Shown in pieces: positions 1 to 9,329 of a stretch of 50,487 nucleotides of DNA. The stretch covers positions 1 to 50,487 of the forward strand of contig NZ_JALHQJ010000012.1 in assembly GCF_022842015.1 (NCBI RefSeq), given 5' to 3'. The translations under genes were made by a program, and so were the position numbers. The notes beneath the pieces are model-generated. The model worked only from the letters and a program-made list of their open reading frames with translations, made no database searches and was not told the DNA's origin. The number at the start of each line of letters is the position of its first letter. The stretch's first letter is position 1. The DNA is from Nitrosomonas sp. GTDB lineage: Bacteria > Pseudomonadota > Gammaproteobacteria > Burkholderiales > Nitrosomonadaceae.

Positions 1-49
1 GATTGACATAGCTAAAAAGCTGTTGTTGCGAGCGTTCAATTCCGCGCAT
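1..49 (-). CDS. Transposase, N-terminal 16 residues only
   Basis: Reading the minus strand from an ATG at 49 gives MRGIERSQQQLFSYVN before the window ends. The pattern MRG....Q..LFSY is the usual start of IS5/IS1182-like DDE transposases, which generally continue with an EDRIP..HPLR segment. It sits just inside an IS-like terminus with the orientation expected for a transposase. No catalytic residues are visible because the gene runs off the window. The family name is inferred from the N-terminus alone. Confidence 0.7.
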   Translation of the reverse strand, partial: MRGIERSQQQLFSYVN

Positions 50-112
50 GATTTATGAGGTGAGTGGGTTCCATCAAATTTTACCCGACTCGGTGGGCTT
101 TTCAACGGCCTG
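1..112 (-). mobile_element. Insertion sequence, one terminus plus transposase start (cut by window edge)
   Basis: The end of an IS element abuts the 3' side of the KefB-like gene. The reading frame of that gene is conserved up to the segment ISEFSLILAALGL, then turns into unrelated sequence. On the minus strand this sequence begins CAGGCCGTTGAAAAGCCC, which resembles the terminal inverted repeats of IS5/IS1182-type elements. A transposase-like start codon lies 63 bases inside. The exact junction (about 110-118) is an estimate; CTAA next to it could be the target duplication. The other end lies outside the window. Confidence 0.75.
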
Positions 113-1161
113 TTAGGCCCAATGCGGCCAAGATGAGAGAAAACTCGCTGATCTGCGCTACAGTCAACCCAGCAAGAAACCCGGTACGTTTGCGATACCC
201 AAGTGTGCCCATGATAACCATGACGATCAGGGGATTGCCAATCAGCACAAATAGTGAGAATACTAAGGATTCCACCATCTGAGCGCCCAATAATCCGAGA
301 TTTAGGCGTGCGCCGAGATCGAGAAAGAAAAATAATAGCAGAAAATCACGCAGGCTTACGAGGCGCGCCCCGAGGGCGTCCCGATAGGGTGTGGAAGCTA
401 AAGACACGCCTGCTATGAAAGCACCCACTTCTTTGCTGAAACCTAGCATGTCTCCCAGAGCTGCTAAAGCCACGGCCCAGGCAATACCAAACAGGACCAA
501 GAGTTCTTGTGAACGTGAAAGTGAATGAAGTAATCTTGGCACGTACATAACGTGTAGCAACTCCAACGACTACCAGAAAAAGAATTCCCTTAAACGATAT
601 TTCCAGTACTTCGAGGCCTATTGAAGCTCCATCGATACTTGCACTGGCTAAGGCATTGAGCCCGATCATTGTCAATACAACGACTAGATCTTGCACAATC
701 AGGAAGCCAAGTGCGATACGCCCATGCAGCGTGTCCACCTCTCGTTTGTCTGAAAGTAACTTAACGATAATGATTGTGCTGGAAAAAGTCAGAGCGACTG
801 CCACATATAATGCGGTGATCGGCGACATACCAAATGCCACTGCAATAAAATAACCGATAATGCTAGTAAACGTGACTTGACCGAGACCTGTGGCTAATGC
901 CACAGGTCCCATAGTGCGAATAATGTGGAGATCCAGCTTGAGTCCAACGACGAATAGCAATAAGGTAATACCGAGCTTGGCTAATAGATCAATCTGATCA
1001 TTGGCATTTACCCAGCCCAACGCTGAGGGGCCTGCCAGAATGCCCACTGCAATAAAAGATACTATCAAAGGCTGACGCAAGTGAACGCCCAAAGCGCCCA
1101 TAGTCACCGCCAATAGCAGCAGTAGTGCCATTTCGGTAAAGATGTCGGGGATTATCTCCAT
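113..1161 (-). pseudogene. KefB-like K+/H+ (monovalent cation:proton) antiporter, frameshifted and truncated by an IS
   Basis: The first frame (1161 to about 545) encodes the start of a CPA2-type antiporter: hydrophobic helices, GILAGPSALGW, and LTFSSTIIIVKLLSDK followed by LGFLIVQDLVVVL. At about 540-543 the frame breaks: after ATRYV, four bases stand where the family would need a whole number of codons before PRLLHSLSRSQELLVLF. The second frame continues with FSKEVGAFIAGVSLASTPY, LVSLRDFLLLFFFLDLGA and AQISEFSLILAALGL, then is cut by the IS. The last membrane helices and any C-terminal TrkA-N domain are missing. A functional product is therefore unlikely. It is the last of three minus-strand genes after usp and the P-type ATPase, about 100 bp downstream of the latter. 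A sequencing error could explain the frameshift but not the IS truncation. Confidence 0.85.
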
Positions 1162-1265
1162 TTAATTGTTTCTATGGTTTTTTGCATGACGATGCAGCCA
1201 TTTCTCATTACTGACCACATCGCCAAGCCGAATGAAAGCTCATGCAATTATCTCAAATGGTGCAT

Positions 1266-3989
1266 CTACATAATACGAGATTTTATGACATTAAGATGTA
1301 AACGAATTTGTTTCTCGGTCTCGATAATGGCAAATAGTGCGACACCAATGCCGATAACCAGCAGTCCATCTAAAATGGGTACTGCTTCTGTAGCAAATAT
1401 CGTCTGCACGGGTGGAAGATAAGTGATGGTGAATTGCGCTATGGTTACACCGATCACCGTCATCCATACCACTTTCGTGCCACGTACCGCTTTCCAGGTG
1501 AGTGATGTCCCGTAGATATTACGGATAAAGAATAGGTGAAAGATTTCCATTACCACCAGCGTATTAACCGCAAGGGTGCGAGCCAGTTCTACGCTGTAGC
1601 CCCGATCAATGGCGTAAGCGTAAATTCCATACACACCACATAGAAACAGAATGGACACCAGCACAATGTGCCATACCAGTTCACCACTCAGCAGCGGTTC
1701 TCCTCTCGGGCGCGGCGGGCGGCGCATGGTGTTTTCCTCAGTGGGTTCGAAGGCAAGCGCAATGCCCAATGTCACAGCAGTAATTAGATTAATCCATAAA
1801 ATCTGAATCGGAGTTATCGGTAATGTCATCCCAAGCAGCAGCGCTAAGACGATGGTCATGGATTCACCCGCGTTAGTGGGTAATGTCCAGCTGATGACCT
1901 TTTTGATGTTGTCATACACTGTACGTCCTTCGCGTACGGCGCTGGCGATGGAAGCGAAATTATCATCCGCCAGCACCAGCTCCGCTGCTTCCTTGGCCGC
2001 TTCGCTACCTTTTCTGCCCATCGCAATGCCTATATCGGCACGTTTTAGTGCAGGTGCATCATTCACGCCATCGCCTGTCATGGCTACCGTCATATGGTGT
2101 GATTGCAGTGCCATGACAAGTCGCAATTTATGCTCCGGGCTAGTGCGGGCGAAAATATCGCATATCAATACAGCTTCTTTCAGAGCGGTATCATCCATCT
2201 CATCAAGATCAGCTCCGGTTAAAACTTTATCTGGGTTTTGCAGGCCGATTTGTTTGCCGATCGCTGCCGCTGTCTTAGCGTGATCACCGGTAATCATTTT
2301 TACACGAATACCGGCAGTGTGACATTCCGCTACAGCTGTAATGGCTTCTGTTCGTGGCGGGTCAATCATTCCAACCATACCAAGCAGCGTGAGTGTGTTC
2401 TCGACATCAGAGTGTTCCAGCACCGTATGCTCTGATTTTACGGGTTTGACAGCGAATGCCAGCACGCGCTGACCGAAGGCAGCGATATTGTCCGCCTTGT
2501 CTTGCCAATAAATTTGGTTCAGCGGTTCCACATTTCCGTTCCCAGTATTTTGATTGTTACACATGGAAAGAATCCGTTCTGGTGCGCCCTTGATAAAGAC
2601 AAAAGCGTGGTGTTCATGATCATGATTCAGCGTTGCCATGAAGCGGTGTTTGGCATCAAAAGGAATAGCATCGGTGCGTGTCCAAGCTATTTGCTCTTTG
2701 CGAGTTTCAATACCTATTTTGCTTGCAAAGGCGAGCAGAGCGCCCTCCATCGGATCACCCTCCACGATCCATGCGCCCTTACGATCATGTAGTGCCGCAT
2801 CATTACACAGGGTTGCAGCACGAGCGAGTTCTTCCAGAACAGCATACTCTTTGGAGGAAATTTCCGCATTTTCCAGTAAAATTGTGCCCCGTGGCTCATA
2901 ACCAATGCCTTCTAACGTGAAGAGATGTTGATGTGTTAGCACGGAGGAAACCATCATCTCATTGCGGGTCAGCGTGCCGGTTTTGTCGGTGCAGATAACC
3001 GAGACTGAGCCGATGGTTTCAATTGCGGGCAATCGGCGCACAATGGCATGGCGCTGTGCCATTGATTGCACGCCTACCGCCAGCGTGATGGTCAGCACAG
3101 CGGGCAAGCCTTCGGGAATCGCCGCAACGGAAAGCCCTACCACTGCCATGAACATTTCAGTGAATTCATGATGTCCGACAAAATAACCATAGGCCAGCAA
3201 CACCGAGGCAATCAGCAAAATAAAAATGGTCAGCCACCGGGCGAATGCCCCCATCTGTTTTACCAGCGGTGTGGTCAGTGTTTCCACTCTCGACAGCAAT
3301 CCGCTGATACGTCCTATCTCAGTGGAGGCGCCTGTGGCCACGACCATACCTTTGCCTTGCCCGGCGGTCACTAACGTGCCGGAAAACGCAATGCAGGAAC
3401 GATCACCCAGCGGCGCATCGGCGGAAACTGGTGCGATCTGTTTTTGCACCGGTACGGATTCGCCGGTAAGAATAGCTTCTTGTATTTGCAAGCCATGGGT
3501 TTTTAGCAGTCGTAAATCAGCGGGAACTTTATCGCCTGCTTCCAGCAGTACAATATCACCGGGCACGAGCTTGTCTCCCTCGATGCTATGACGCTCGTTG
3601 TTACGCAGCACTGAGGCATGAGGTGCCAGCATCTGACGAATGGCATCCATTGCCTTTTCTGCTTTTCCCTCCTGTACAAAGCCGATGGTTGCGTTGGCAA
3701 GCACTACCGCTAGAATGACGGAAGTATCTATCCAATGATCCAAAGCTGCTGTAATGGCCGCAGAACCGAGCAGCACATAAATCAGGATATTGTGAAATTG
3801 CAGCAGGAATCTGATGATGTCGCTATGTTTTGGCGGATCCGGCAACCTGTTAGGGCCATGCGTTTTTATACGCATCTCAGCTTCATCCTGACTCAAACCC
3901 GTCGGCGATGCATCCAGCTCGCTCAACGCCAATTCGATAGAGATGTGATGCCATGATGGCTGCAACTTTGGCGTTTTTACTGTTTGCAT
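1266..3989 (-). CDS. P-type cation-transporting ATPase (type II, PacL/MgtA-like)
   Basis: This 907-residue membrane pump has the complete P-type ATPase architecture. There is an N-terminal cation-ATPase domain (about 10-80), the actuator loop with TGES (175-178), the M4 motif AAIPEGLPAVLT (about 289-300) and the phosphorylated Asp335 in DKTGTLT. The nucleotide-binding KGAPE lies near 468, the hinge TGDGVNDAP near 638-646, and four to six C-terminal helices follow. The M4 Glu and the M5 NAGE motif are kept, but M6 reads NLITAVTLG where Ca2+ pumps have NLVTDGLPA, so a key acidic ligand is absent. The transported ion is thus uncertain; Ca2+ is not assured. It lies between a universal stress protein gene (96 bp upstream) and the broken antiporter gene on the same strand, suggesting an ion-homeostasis unit. 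Confidence 0.9.
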   Translation of the reverse strand: MQTVKTPKLQPSWHHISIELALSELDASPTGLSQDEAEMRIKTHGPNRLPDPPKHSDIIRFLLQFHNILIYVLLGSAAITAALDHWIDTSVILAVVLANATIGFVQEGKAEKAMDAIRQMLAPHASVLRNNERHSIEGDKLVPGDIVLLEAGDKVPADLRLLKTHGLQIQEAILTGESVPVQKQIAPVSADAPLGDRSCIAFSGTLVTAGQGKGMVVATGASTEIGRISGLLSRVETLTTPLVKQMGAFARWLTIFILLIASVLLAYGYFVGHHEFTEMFMAVVGLSVAAIPEGLPAVLTITLAVGVQSMAQRHAIVRRLPAIETIGSVSVICTDKTGTLTRNEMMVSSVLTHQHLFTLEGIGYEPRGTILLENAEISSKEYAVLEELARAATLCNDAALHDRKGAWIVEGDPMEGALLAFASKIGIETRKEQIAWTRTDAIPFDAKHRFMATLNHDHEHHAFVFIKGAPERILSMCNNQNTGNGNVEPLNQIYWQDKADNIAAFGQRVLAFAVKPVKSEHTVLEHSDVENTLTLLGMVGMIDPPRTEAITAVAECHTAGIRVKMITGDHAKTAAAIGKQIGLQNPDKVLTGADLDEMDDTALKEAVLICDIFARTSPEHKLRLVMALQSHHMTVAMTGDGVNDAPALKRADIGIAMGRKGSEAAKEAAELVLADDNFASIASAVREGRTVYDNIKKVISWTLPTNAGESMTIVLALLLGMTLPITPIQILWINLITAVTLGIALAFEPTEENTMRRPPRPRGEPLLSGELVWHIVLVSILFLCGVYGIYAYAIDRGYSVELARTLAVNTLVVMEIFHLFFIRNIYGTSLTWKAVRGTKVVWMTVIGVTIAQFTITYLPPVQTIFATEAVPILDGLLVIGIGVALFAIIETEKQIRLHLNVIKSRIM

Positions 3990-4085
3990 TATCTACTTCC
4001 TGTAATCAAATACATAGGCTAGTGTCAAGGCATGGTATGTTCCATCGCACCTTACACTTAACTGGGCAGATGGAAATCTATATGG

Positions 4086-4520
4086 CTATTTAACAAGCAG
4101 CAGCGGTTTCCCGGCAAGGTGAATGACCTTGCTTGCTACTGATCCAAGCAGTAGGTTCTTGATCGCGCCCATGCCGCGCGTGCCCATCACGATTAAATCA
4201 CAGTGATGCACTTGCGAGAAGTCGGTAATGACTTCGGCGGGATTGCCACTAAGTACATGCGTATCGAACGGGATCCCGGCACTTTCGAGGCGTGCCTTCG
4301 CGGGGGTCAGCAGTGCCCATCCCATTTCTTCATGCGCCTTATTGATACTCAACATGGTTAATACCGGATCTTGGCTCAAGATGAGTTCGTTAATTTGAAC
4401 CGGCTCGCACACGTTGAGTAGATGCACGTGCAGTTTAGTTGTGTCCAGTGTATTGAGTATTTCATCGATGGCGCGCATCGCATTTTCCGAGCCATCGAAA
4501 GCAACCAGTGCAGTAGTCAT
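4086..4520 (-). CDS. Universal stress protein (UspA family)
   Basis: A 144-residue cytoplasmic protein with the Usp fold. The N-terminal strand is TTALVAFDGSENAMRAI, and the C-terminus carries the ATP-binding signature GTRGMGAIKNLLLGSVASKVI followed by KPLLLVK, the G-x2-G-x9-G-S pattern of ATP-binding Usp proteins. The start at 4520 was preferred over an upstream ATG at 4592. AAGGA lies close before it, conserved Usp sequence begins immediately, and the extra 24 residues upstream look unlike the family. It precedes the P-type ATPase gene on the same strand by about 96 bp and may be cotranscribed with it. The precise stress role cannot be read from the sequence. Confidence 0.9.
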   Translation of the reverse strand: MTTALVAFDGSENAMRAIDEILNTLDTTKLHVHLLNVCEPVQINELILSQDPVLTMLSINKAHEEMGWALLTPAKARLESAGIPFDTHVLSGNPAEVITDFSQVHHCDLIVMGTRGMGAIKNLLLGSVASKVIHLAGKPLLLVK

Positions 4521-5177
4521 AGCGAGATCCTTTTTCTTGAAATTATAATTGAGAGGCTTTTGCAAAAGTGTGCTTTTCGATTTGCAACACATTGTATTAA
4601 ATTAATAAAAATTTCCTGAATTAGGGTTTTGCAAAGGTCTCATTGAATGAATTACAATTTTAACGCAGAGTTCTTTGTGGAACCAACTTATTATTTGCTT
4701 TGAGAGTTTGTCGCCAGAGCGGAAAAAATACTTCGAATACAATTGATTGCCGCTCAGGTAACGAATCTCACCGCAAGCGAATAGGAATATGATGCGTACA
4801 TTAACGCCAGGCTCACGAAAAACTGTTATTGCGCAAAGAAACAGTAGGTAAATCCCTTGAATATGGCGAACGCTCCGACCAATAAATCAAATTGCAAGTG
4901 TGAACCATAAATGTAAAGTAGCAAAAAATTGAGCAAACATCATATTTGACGATATTGGCTTTATAAAAATGCCATCGATTTTTTCTAAGATCACTCAGCA
5001 TGCAGTGTGGAGTGTCGGCCCGCAATTATTGGAATCTGCGACAAGAGATCTTGTGTTCCTGGAGAAAGTTACAATGACATAAAGTCGCACTGGACTCTTG
5101 AAGCATGTTAACTTGGGGATAACTTATTATAGAATCACACGATGATATGGCAGAAAAATTACTATAAGGAGCTATTT
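4521..5177. other. Intergenic region, about 650 bp
   Basis: AT-rich spacer between usp (minus) and a 49-residue ORF (plus). No convincing gene, tRNA or terminator was seen. An inverted repeat with arms ACAAGA/TCTTGT occurs at about 5040-5053, preceded by TGCG, so it partly resembles half of the palindromic motif found elsewhere in the window. A 70-codon minus-strand frame at 4813-5025 has no ribosome binding site or recognisable features. Confidence 0.5.
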
Positions 5178-5327
5178 ATGAAAGTTGAAGTTACCGTTGA
5201 GTTAGATATAAATCTATATAAAACCAGTATTGCCGACATAAAAAAACTGTTGCAAGAAATGATGGATCCAAAAAAATTCGATGCTTTAGAAGCCATAAGC
5301 ATAAAGGATATTAAAATAGGAGAGTAG
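5178..5327 (+). CDS. Small hypothetical protein (49 residues)
   Basis: A short ORF starting MKVEVTVELDINLYK, preceded by a good ribosome binding site (AAGGAG at 5166-5171, six bases before the ATG). An in-frame ATG at 5142 lacks such a site and was not chosen. The product is acidic and lysine-rich with no membrane segment, probably one beta strand followed by helices (IADIKKLLQEMMDPKKFDAL). No family was recognised. The strong ribosome binding site and clean start argue that it is real, but it is short and isolated. Confidence 0.5.
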   Translation: MKVEVTVELDINLYKTSIADIKKLLQEMMDPKKFDALEAISIKDIKIGE

Positions 5328-5588
5328 GTTATCTGAGTTATGCTGAATCGGAGTATTTTGGCCAAAAATACGCGAACAATCGTGCTCAGCTTTTACATCA
5401 GCAAACTTGCGTAAGAGAGAAAGGCGCGCTGGTTTAAATCAATGAAGTACAGGCTCAACCATACCGGCGTGCCGATGAAGTTGTGTGCAATTTTTAAATC
5501 TTGGTCACATAATTTACACTCATTCGCGCGCCATTTGACACAGTACTCTGTTAACAACAAATACTAAATCGGCAGCGGTTCATGTCAC

Positions 5589-5915
5589 TTATTGTGTTTT
5601 GGTTGGGAAACATTGATAGACATTGAAGCTGCGCCTTCCGTCATTAATTTCTGAAATGGGAACAATCGTATCGCCCCCCATCAAAGCGGCCTCGTTACGT
5701 GCAAGATCCGCAAGTTCATCCGAGACTTTTTCCGTATCACGGTTAAATATTATTTTGCTTTCAACTTTAGCAGTGACTTGCCCTAGTTTTTTGCATGACT
5801 CGACTGCTCTGGCAGATTGCACCAAGCGTACGCTTTCGCCATTTGAAGTAACCTTAACCCATGTGCAAGAAGACAGTATTAAACCACCACAAACAGCAAT
5901 AAGGATTTTTTTCAT
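5589..5915 (-). CDS. Small lipoprotein, DUF4156-like
   Basis: A 108-residue protein with a lipoprotein signal peptide: MKKILIAVCGGLIL followed by the lipobox LSSC with Cys16. The mature part contains VRLVQSARAVESCKKLGQV, a basic stretch, then LADLARNEAALMGGDTIVP and a Cys near the end. This pattern (two further cysteines, N-A-x2-GGDTIVP) resembles the DUF4156 family of short outer-membrane or periplasmic lipoproteins, whose function is unknown. It stands alone between a small ORF and the Nudix gene. The lipobox is certain; the family name is from memory. Confidence 0.75.
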   Translation of the reverse strand: MKKILIAVCGGLILSSCTWVKVTSNGESVRLVQSARAVESCKKLGQVTAKVESKIIFNRDTEKVSDELADLARNEAALMGGDTIVPISEINDGRRSFNVYQCFPTKTQ

Positions 5916-6036
5916 TAACTGGCCTTTTATTAAAGATATTACTTATATACAACGCAAAGTATTATTCATCAAGCAATGCCGTATATTAAATTTGAGTCGC
6001 GCATATCTCTTATTCTCAGCATTAGACTTGTTAAAT

Positions 6037-6645
6037 CTAATACTTCAACCATTTTTTCCGTACAAGATCACGATTTAATGCTAGCCATTGTAGCGCGATG
6101 ATGGCGCTGGCCGAGTTAATTTTCCCAGACACTAAAAACTGCAGTGCTGTCTCCAGAGTGACGACATGTACTTTGATATCTTCTCCTTCATCTGTTGCAC
6201 CATGTATACCGCCCGCCAGCGTTGTGTCCGTCCTGCCACAGAATAACGCAATCCGTTCTGTCATGCCTCCCGGACTGGCCAGATAATCATACAATGGAAT
6301 CAAGTCTGAGATATTGCAATTGGCTTCTTCCATGCTTTCACGCTTGACCACATCTTCAGTTATTTCATCGAGTTCGATAATGCCTGCGACAATCTCCAAT
6401 AACCACGGACCGTCCGGCGTATCCATGGCGCCAATACGGAATTGTTCGATCAGGACTACTTCGTTTCTGAGCGGGTCATAAGGCAAGACTGCGGCCGCAT
6501 GACCGCGTTCGAATAATTCGCGCGTGATCGGAGGACTCCATCCGCCATTAAACAGGCGGTGACGGAGACGGTATCGATCTATGCGAAAAAATCCTTTATA
6601 ACAAACTGTTTTTTCGAGAATCTCTACATCCTTGTGCACCCTCAT
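6037..6645 (-). CDS. nudF: Nudix hydrolase, ADP-ribose/ADP-sugar pyrophosphatase
   Basis: A 202-residue cytosolic enzyme of the NudF/TrgB group, which hydrolyses ADP-ribose to AMP and ribose 5-phosphate. The N-terminal domain (KGFFRIDRYRLRHRLFNGG) is followed by AVLPYDPLRNEVVLIEQFR and the Nudix box beginning GIIELDEITEDVVKRE with MEEAN. The box keeps the metal-binding REx2EE core, but its final Gly is replaced by Asn. Further on, YLASPGGMTERIALF is the typical ADPRase segment. The start at 6645 is chosen because AAAGGAG lies six bases before it; the longer frame to 6774 adds 43 residues unlike the family. The 6646-7406 stretch upstream is gene-free. Confidence 0.88.
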   Translation of the reverse strand: MRVHKDVEILEKTVCYKGFFRIDRYRLRHRLFNGGWSPPITRELFERGHAAAVLPYDPLRNEVVLIEQFRIGAMDTPDGPWLLEIVAGIIELDEITEDVVKRESMEEANCNISDLIPLYDYLASPGGMTERIALFCGRTDTTLAGGIHGATDEGEDIKVHVVTLETALQFLVSGKINSASAIIALQWLALNRDLVRKKWLKY

Positions 6646-7406
6646 TTGCTCCTTTGTCTTTCCGGGTAATTTCCAGTAAGTGTATTGCGAGATGGCTGTA
6701 GATGTAAACAGTATTGCCCAGTTAATTCTGGTAGGGCACCCTATGCTCGGATTAATGTCTTTATGCCAACGCAATCTTTTCTAAGATACACAGGCTTATT
6801 GCATCTGATCCCGGTTGGTTGACTGTCATTTGCGGATAAGATTTTTGTTTGTGATAGCATCGACAGCTAATGCCATCATATTTTAAGAGCAAATTCAGGA
6901 GAAATAAGTGAACTCGAAGTCATGTATAGCAATTTGTGAAGCATGCTGATTTTGATGGAATCCAGAGTCTCATAAAATGAAGTGAGGTGATTTTCATCAG
7001 CACCTTTCATTTTCATTTCTTTATTATCGTTCCGGTGCGGTTAACTTAGCATCTCGTTCGGATACATGAGGTACGGGATCTTGATCAGGGAGTTACGGTA
7101 GGACAGCGTCGTGAGCGGTGCTGTAGCAGTGCACAAGCCTTTTCTGCGGACAAATCCGCTGTCCGTTCCGGTTTTTGCTATCAGACGTAATTTGCGCTTG
7201 TGATAATTGGTTTCTTGAAGCAGAATCATCTCCAGTCTCGAGTGGAACTCATTGCTGAACATCAGGCGAAGTATTGTCAACACGTCAATAGTTGATGCGA
7301 GAGCCTCGATATTGATAATTTGCTCTGTTTTATCAAATTCTTATTTGTAATGGGTAACTAGATTTTAGGTTAGGGCAACCTTATCAATCTTATTGAAAGA
7401 AACAAT
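6646..7406. other. Intergenic region, about 760 bp
   Basis: Long spacer between nudF (minus) and the first SLC13 permease (plus). A very short frame with a good ribosome binding site (GGAG six bases before a GTG at about 6908) stops after 13 codons and may be decay debris. At about 7146-7165 there are overlapping inverted repeats (GCGGA/TCCGC and CGGACA/TGTCCG). An 80-codon minus-strand frame (7041-7283) shows no recognisable protein features. No RNA gene was recognised. Confidence 0.45.
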
Positions 7407-9293
7407 ATGACCACTAATCAAACCATAATTCTTATCATCCTGCTGGTCACAATGGTTATGTTCTTGTGGGGGCGGTGGCGTCACGATATGATCGCAGTGG
7501 GTGCGCTGCTTGCTTGTGTGCTTACCGGATTGATTGCGGCAGCAGATGCTTTTACTGGTTTCGGCCACCCAGCGGTGATTAGTGTGGCTTGTATTCTGAT
7601 ACTGAGTCGGAGTTTGCAAACCTCAGGGGCGGTCAATGTGCTAGTCCGCTATACGCTGCCGAAAAATGCTGGTCCGACGTTAAATCTGGTAGCTCTGGTT
7701 GGACTGGGCGCAGCACTGTCGGGCTTTATGAACAATGTTGGTGCGATGGCGCTTTTGATGCCGGTAGCAATACAGTTGGCCGAGCGACTTGATCTGCCTC
7801 CTGGACGAATACTCATGCCGCTGGCCTTCGGCACTATTTTGGGCGGCATGACGACTATGATCGGGACACCACCCAATCTGATTGTGTCAGGCTTTCGTGC
7901 TCAAAGCGGTGATGGCAGCTTTGGCATGTTCGATTTTACGCCGGTTGGTTTGGCGGTAGCCTTGAGTGGGGTGATTTTTATAGCCATTGTCGGCTGGCGA
8001 CTGGTTCCCATGCGAAAACAAACTGGCATGGAAGGTTTTGAGACAGGGGCTTACATCACTGAAGTGCGCGTGTCGGCCGATAGTAAAGCTGCCGGAATGA
8101 TCATGCACGAGCTTGAAACTATACTTGATGAACATGCCGCGCAAGTAGTGGGTTTGGTACGAAATGAAGCACATTTAACTGCGCTCCGAGCTGGGTTCAA
8201 GATATTGCCTAATGATATTCTGATAATTGAAGCTGAAGTGGAGGTGCTGGCGCACATTTTGTCCAGTCTCGGATTGAGTTTGGAAGAAGCGGATACTCAT
8301 CAGCGCAATGATAAAGAGAGAAAATACAAAGACGCTAAGGACTTGCAATGGAACAATAACATTAGGATGAGTAATGAAGGTCTTGCTGCTGTGAGATCTG
8401 CTGAAGCAGAAGAGGAAAAAGAATCTTCACAAAGCGATGAGATCATTTTGATGGAATTTGTTGTTCGTCCGGAATCAACGATTTCCGGACGATCGGCTGC
8501 AGACATGCGGTTACGTACCCGCTATGGACTTAATCTACTAGCGGTATCACGCGAGGGTACGCGCGCTAAGACTAGGCTGAGAACGCTAAAAATTCAACCT
8601 GGTGACTTGTTGCTGCTCCAGGGTACTGCAGAAGTGCTGGCTGAGTTTGCAGCGGACTTCGGTTGTGTGCCATTGGCCAATCGCGAGCTGCATATCCCCG
8701 ATACACGCAAAGCATTAATTGCCGGCGGCATCATGGCTGCGGCAGTCAGCGGTGCAGCTTTTGGTCTGCTGCCAGCGGCCATTTCGTTCGCTATCGGCGT
8801 GCTAGCTACTATGGTTTTTCGCATCGTCCCGCCACGAGCGATCTATGACGCAATCGATTGGCCGGTGATTGTCCTGCTCGGAGCACTTATTCCCGTAGCC
8901 GGTGTATTAGAATCTACTGGTATGGCTGATCTGGTCGCGCGTTTCATGATCGATAATATTGTGCAGGGTCATGCCATTATGGGACTTTTACTCATTCTAG
9001 TTATTACAATGTTTTTATCCGATTTAATGAATAACGCCGCCACTGCAGCCGTGATGTGCCCAATCGCTATTGGTACCGCGACTGCACTTGGAGTGAATGC
9101 AGATTCATTTCTGATGGCGGTAGCGATCGGCGCTTCTTGTGCTTTTTTGACGCCGATTGGGCATCAGAATAATACCCTCATACTGGGACCTGGTGGTTTT
9201 CGCTTTGGCGACTACTGGCAACTGGGATTACCGATAGAAATATTGGTAGTCATCGTCAGTATTCCTTTGCTGCTGATCTTTTGGCCACTCTGA
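7407..9293 (+). CDS. SLC13-type (DASS) permease with two RCK_C domains
   Basis: A 628-residue inner-membrane transporter of the SLC13/ArsB-like superfamily. N-terminal helices contain SGFMNNVGAMALLMP (about 105-119) and MIGTPPNLIVSGF (151-163), the paired motifs of divalent-anion symporters. Two TrkA_C/RCK_C regulatory domains follow (about 214-290 and 346-420), separated by an unusually charged, Lys/Glu-rich linker (295-345). C-terminal helices repeat the pattern with DLMNNAATAAVMCP and the segment FLTPIGHQNNTLILGPGG. Homologues transport sulfate, dicarboxylates or similar anions; the substrate here is unknown. It is followed 36 bp later by a larger paralogue, so the two are probably an operon. 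Confidence 0.85.
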   Translation: MTTNQTIILIILLVTMVMFLWGRWRHDMIAVGALLACVLTGLIAAADAFTGFGHPAVISVACILILSRSLQTSGAVNVLVRYTLPKNAGPTLNLVALVGLGAALSGFMNNVGAMALLMPVAIQLAERLDLPPGRILMPLAFGTILGGMTTMIGTPPNLIVSGFRAQSGDGSFGMFDFTPVGLAVALSGVIFIAIVGWRLVPMRKQTGMEGFETGAYITEVRVSADSKAAGMIMHELETILDEHAAQVVGLVRNEAHLTALRAGFKILPNDILIIEAEVEVLAHILSSLGLSLEEADTHQRNDKERKYKDAKDLQWNNNIRMSNEGLAAVRSAEAEEEKESSQSDEIILMEFVVRPESTISGRSAADMRLRTRYGLNLLAVSREGTRAKTRLRTLKIQPGDLLLLQGTAEVLAEFAADFGCVPLANRELHIPDTRKALIAGGIMAAAVSGAAFGLLPAAISFAIGVLATMVFRIVPPRAIYDAIDWPVIVLLGALIPVAGVLESTGMADLVARFMIDNIVQGHAIMGLLLILVITMFLSDLMNNAATAAVMCPIAIGTATALGVNADSFLMAVAIGASCAFLTPIGHQNNTLILGPGGFRFGDYWQLGLPIEILVVIVSIPLLLIFWPL

Positions 9294-9329
9294 TGCATGT
9301 ACCTAAACGAGACTAGAGGCTGAACGAAT

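Noticed and set aside
4813..5025. 70-codon minus-strand frame
   Set aside because: No ribosome binding site, no signal or domain, composition unlike neighbouring genes.
5442..5570. 41-codon plus-strand frame after the small ORF
   Set aside because: No ribosome binding site and no recognisable features; could be a remnant but cannot be supported.
7041..7283. 80-codon minus-strand frame between nudF and the permease
   Set aside because: No recognisable protein pattern and no ribosome binding site; possibly decayed sequence but nothing to support a call.
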